From contig JBOFCS010000018.1 in the NCBI GenBank assembly GCA_051646185.1, positions 1 to 5,983 of the forward strand: 5,983 bases of DNA, given 5' to 3'. The notes under the pieces were generated by a model. It was given only the letters and a program-made list of their open reading frames with translations. It did no database searches and had not been told where the DNA came from. This DNA is from JBOFCS01 sp051646185. Lineage in GTDB: Bacteria > Actinomycetota > Actinomycetes > Mycobacteriales > Mycobacteriaceae. The translations under genes were made by a program, and so were the position numbers. Below, in pieces: positions 5,661 through 5,983 of this stretch (positions are counted from its first letter, which is position 1; each line of letters starts with the position of its first letter).

Positions 5661-5983
5661 AAACACAGCAGGGCGTGAAACGGGAGGCAACCGGTGTAGT
5701 TGCCGCGCAGTCTGATGTCCCACATGTGTCAGCTCCTGAGATTTCTATGTACAGCCATTCATCTCAAGAAGGGCACACTCGAGCTGCTGTTGTGAAGTTA
5801 TTGCTTGAGGAAGGGCCAATAACCGCAATAAAGATTGGTGCCCGACTCGGGTTAAGTCCAGCGGGTGTTCGTAGACATCTGGATGCGTTAATAGAAGCAG
5901 GCGAAGCGAGGTCGGAGGCTTCAGCTGCCTGGCAGCAAAGTGGGCGCGGCAGGAGGGCTAAACAATTCCAACTCACCGCTCTG
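5657..5983 (+). CDS. sufR: SufR-like Fe-S-responsive winged-helix repressor, C-terminus outside window
   Basis: This is a transcription factor expected to hold an Fe-S cluster and repress the suf Fe-S assembly operon, which in relatives lies directly downstream. The visible part has a non-conserved N-terminus (1-38) and a DeoR/ArsR-like winged helix: HTRAAVVKLLLEEGPIT at 40-56, the recognition region LGLSPAGVRRHLDALIEAGEA at 64-84 (helix core GVRRHLDAL), then the basic wing SGRGRRAKQFQLT at 95-107. The pattern of GP, SPAGVRRHL and GRGRxAK is that of actinobacterial SufR. The cluster-binding cysteines lie in the missing C-terminal half, so SufR function rests on the HTH, operator and synteny. 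The start is uncertain. The frame opens at 5603, with candidates TTG 5618, TTG 5639, GTG 5657, GTG 5675, GTG 5726 and ATG 5747; none has a strong ribosome site. GTG 5657 falls inside the predicted operator, so it would need a near-leaderless mRNA; if the -10 is TATGTT, GTG 5675 or ATG 5747 is more likely. Confidence 0.85.
   Translation, partial: MKTQQGVKREATGVVAAQSDVPHVSAPEISMYSHSSQEGHTRAAVVKLLLEEGPITAIKIGARLGLSPAGVRRHLDALIEAGEARSEASAAWQQSGRGRRAKQFQLTAL

Noticed and set aside
5656..5667. TGTG-AAAA-CACA inverted repeat as a second regulator site
   Set aside because: It has only four-base arms and shares its left arm with the SufR-type site. It could add affinity but has no independent support.
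5764..5976. Minus-strand open frame of 70 codons
   Set aside because: It is the complement of the SufR helix-turn-helix coding region, has no recognisable content, and is a shadow frame.
1..5983. CRISPR array, insertion sequence, tRNA, riboswitch or phage remnant
   Set aside because: I saw no spaced direct repeats, transposase motifs, terminal inverted repeats or tRNA-like arms, and intergenic gaps are all under 100 bases.

Overview
The window is an ordinary chromosomal locus of an actinobacterium. The gene set and every gene orientation match my recollection of the Mycobacterium tuberculosis interval Rv1454c-Rv1460: quinone oxidoreductase, small conserved protein on the opposite strand, heme A synthase, ABC-2 permease, ABC ATPase, alpha-1,6-mannosyltransferase MptB, then divergent SufR. 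G+C is about one half (52% and 48% in two lines I counted by hand), which is low for the phylum. This argues against a typical high-GC mycobacterium or streptomycete. It would suit a streamlined aquatic or otherwise moderate-GC lineage, but I cannot name the genus.

Layout from left to right. Positions 1-686 (minus) hold the first 228 residues of a zeta-crystallin-type NADPH:quinone oxidoreductase whose C-terminus lies outside the window. After a 37-base divergent gap, 724-1065 (plus) encodes a 113-residue conserved protein of unknown function. It converges on a four-gene minus-strand cluster read from 5558 down to 1090: mptB, an ABC ATPase, its ABC-2 permease (4-base overlap with the ATPase) and ctaA. 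At 5559-5656 is the divergent control region between mptB and a plus-strand gene starting near 5657. That gene is the N-terminal 109 residues or so of a SufR-like winged-helix repressor, cut by the window end. In relatives sufR is followed by the suf Fe-S cluster assembly operon.

How the genes fit together: CtaA makes heme A for cytochrome c oxidase, MptB builds the alpha-1,6-mannan backbone of envelope lipoglycans, and the ABC pair is an exporter of unknown substrate lying between them in the same transcription direction. SufR would sense Fe-S status and repress its own promoter. The sequence ACACT-TATGT-TGTGA at 5646-5660 is an exact match to the ACACT-N5-TGTGA site I recall for M. tuberculosis SufR, and it overlaps the most upstream plausible sufR start.

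No mobile element, CRISPR array, RNA gene or long repeat was seen, and no stretch over 300 bases lacks a gene. I found no convincing undescribed system. The most useful leads are the predicted SufR operator, the uncharacterised 113-residue protein, and the conserved linkage of an orphan exporter with ctaA and mptB.
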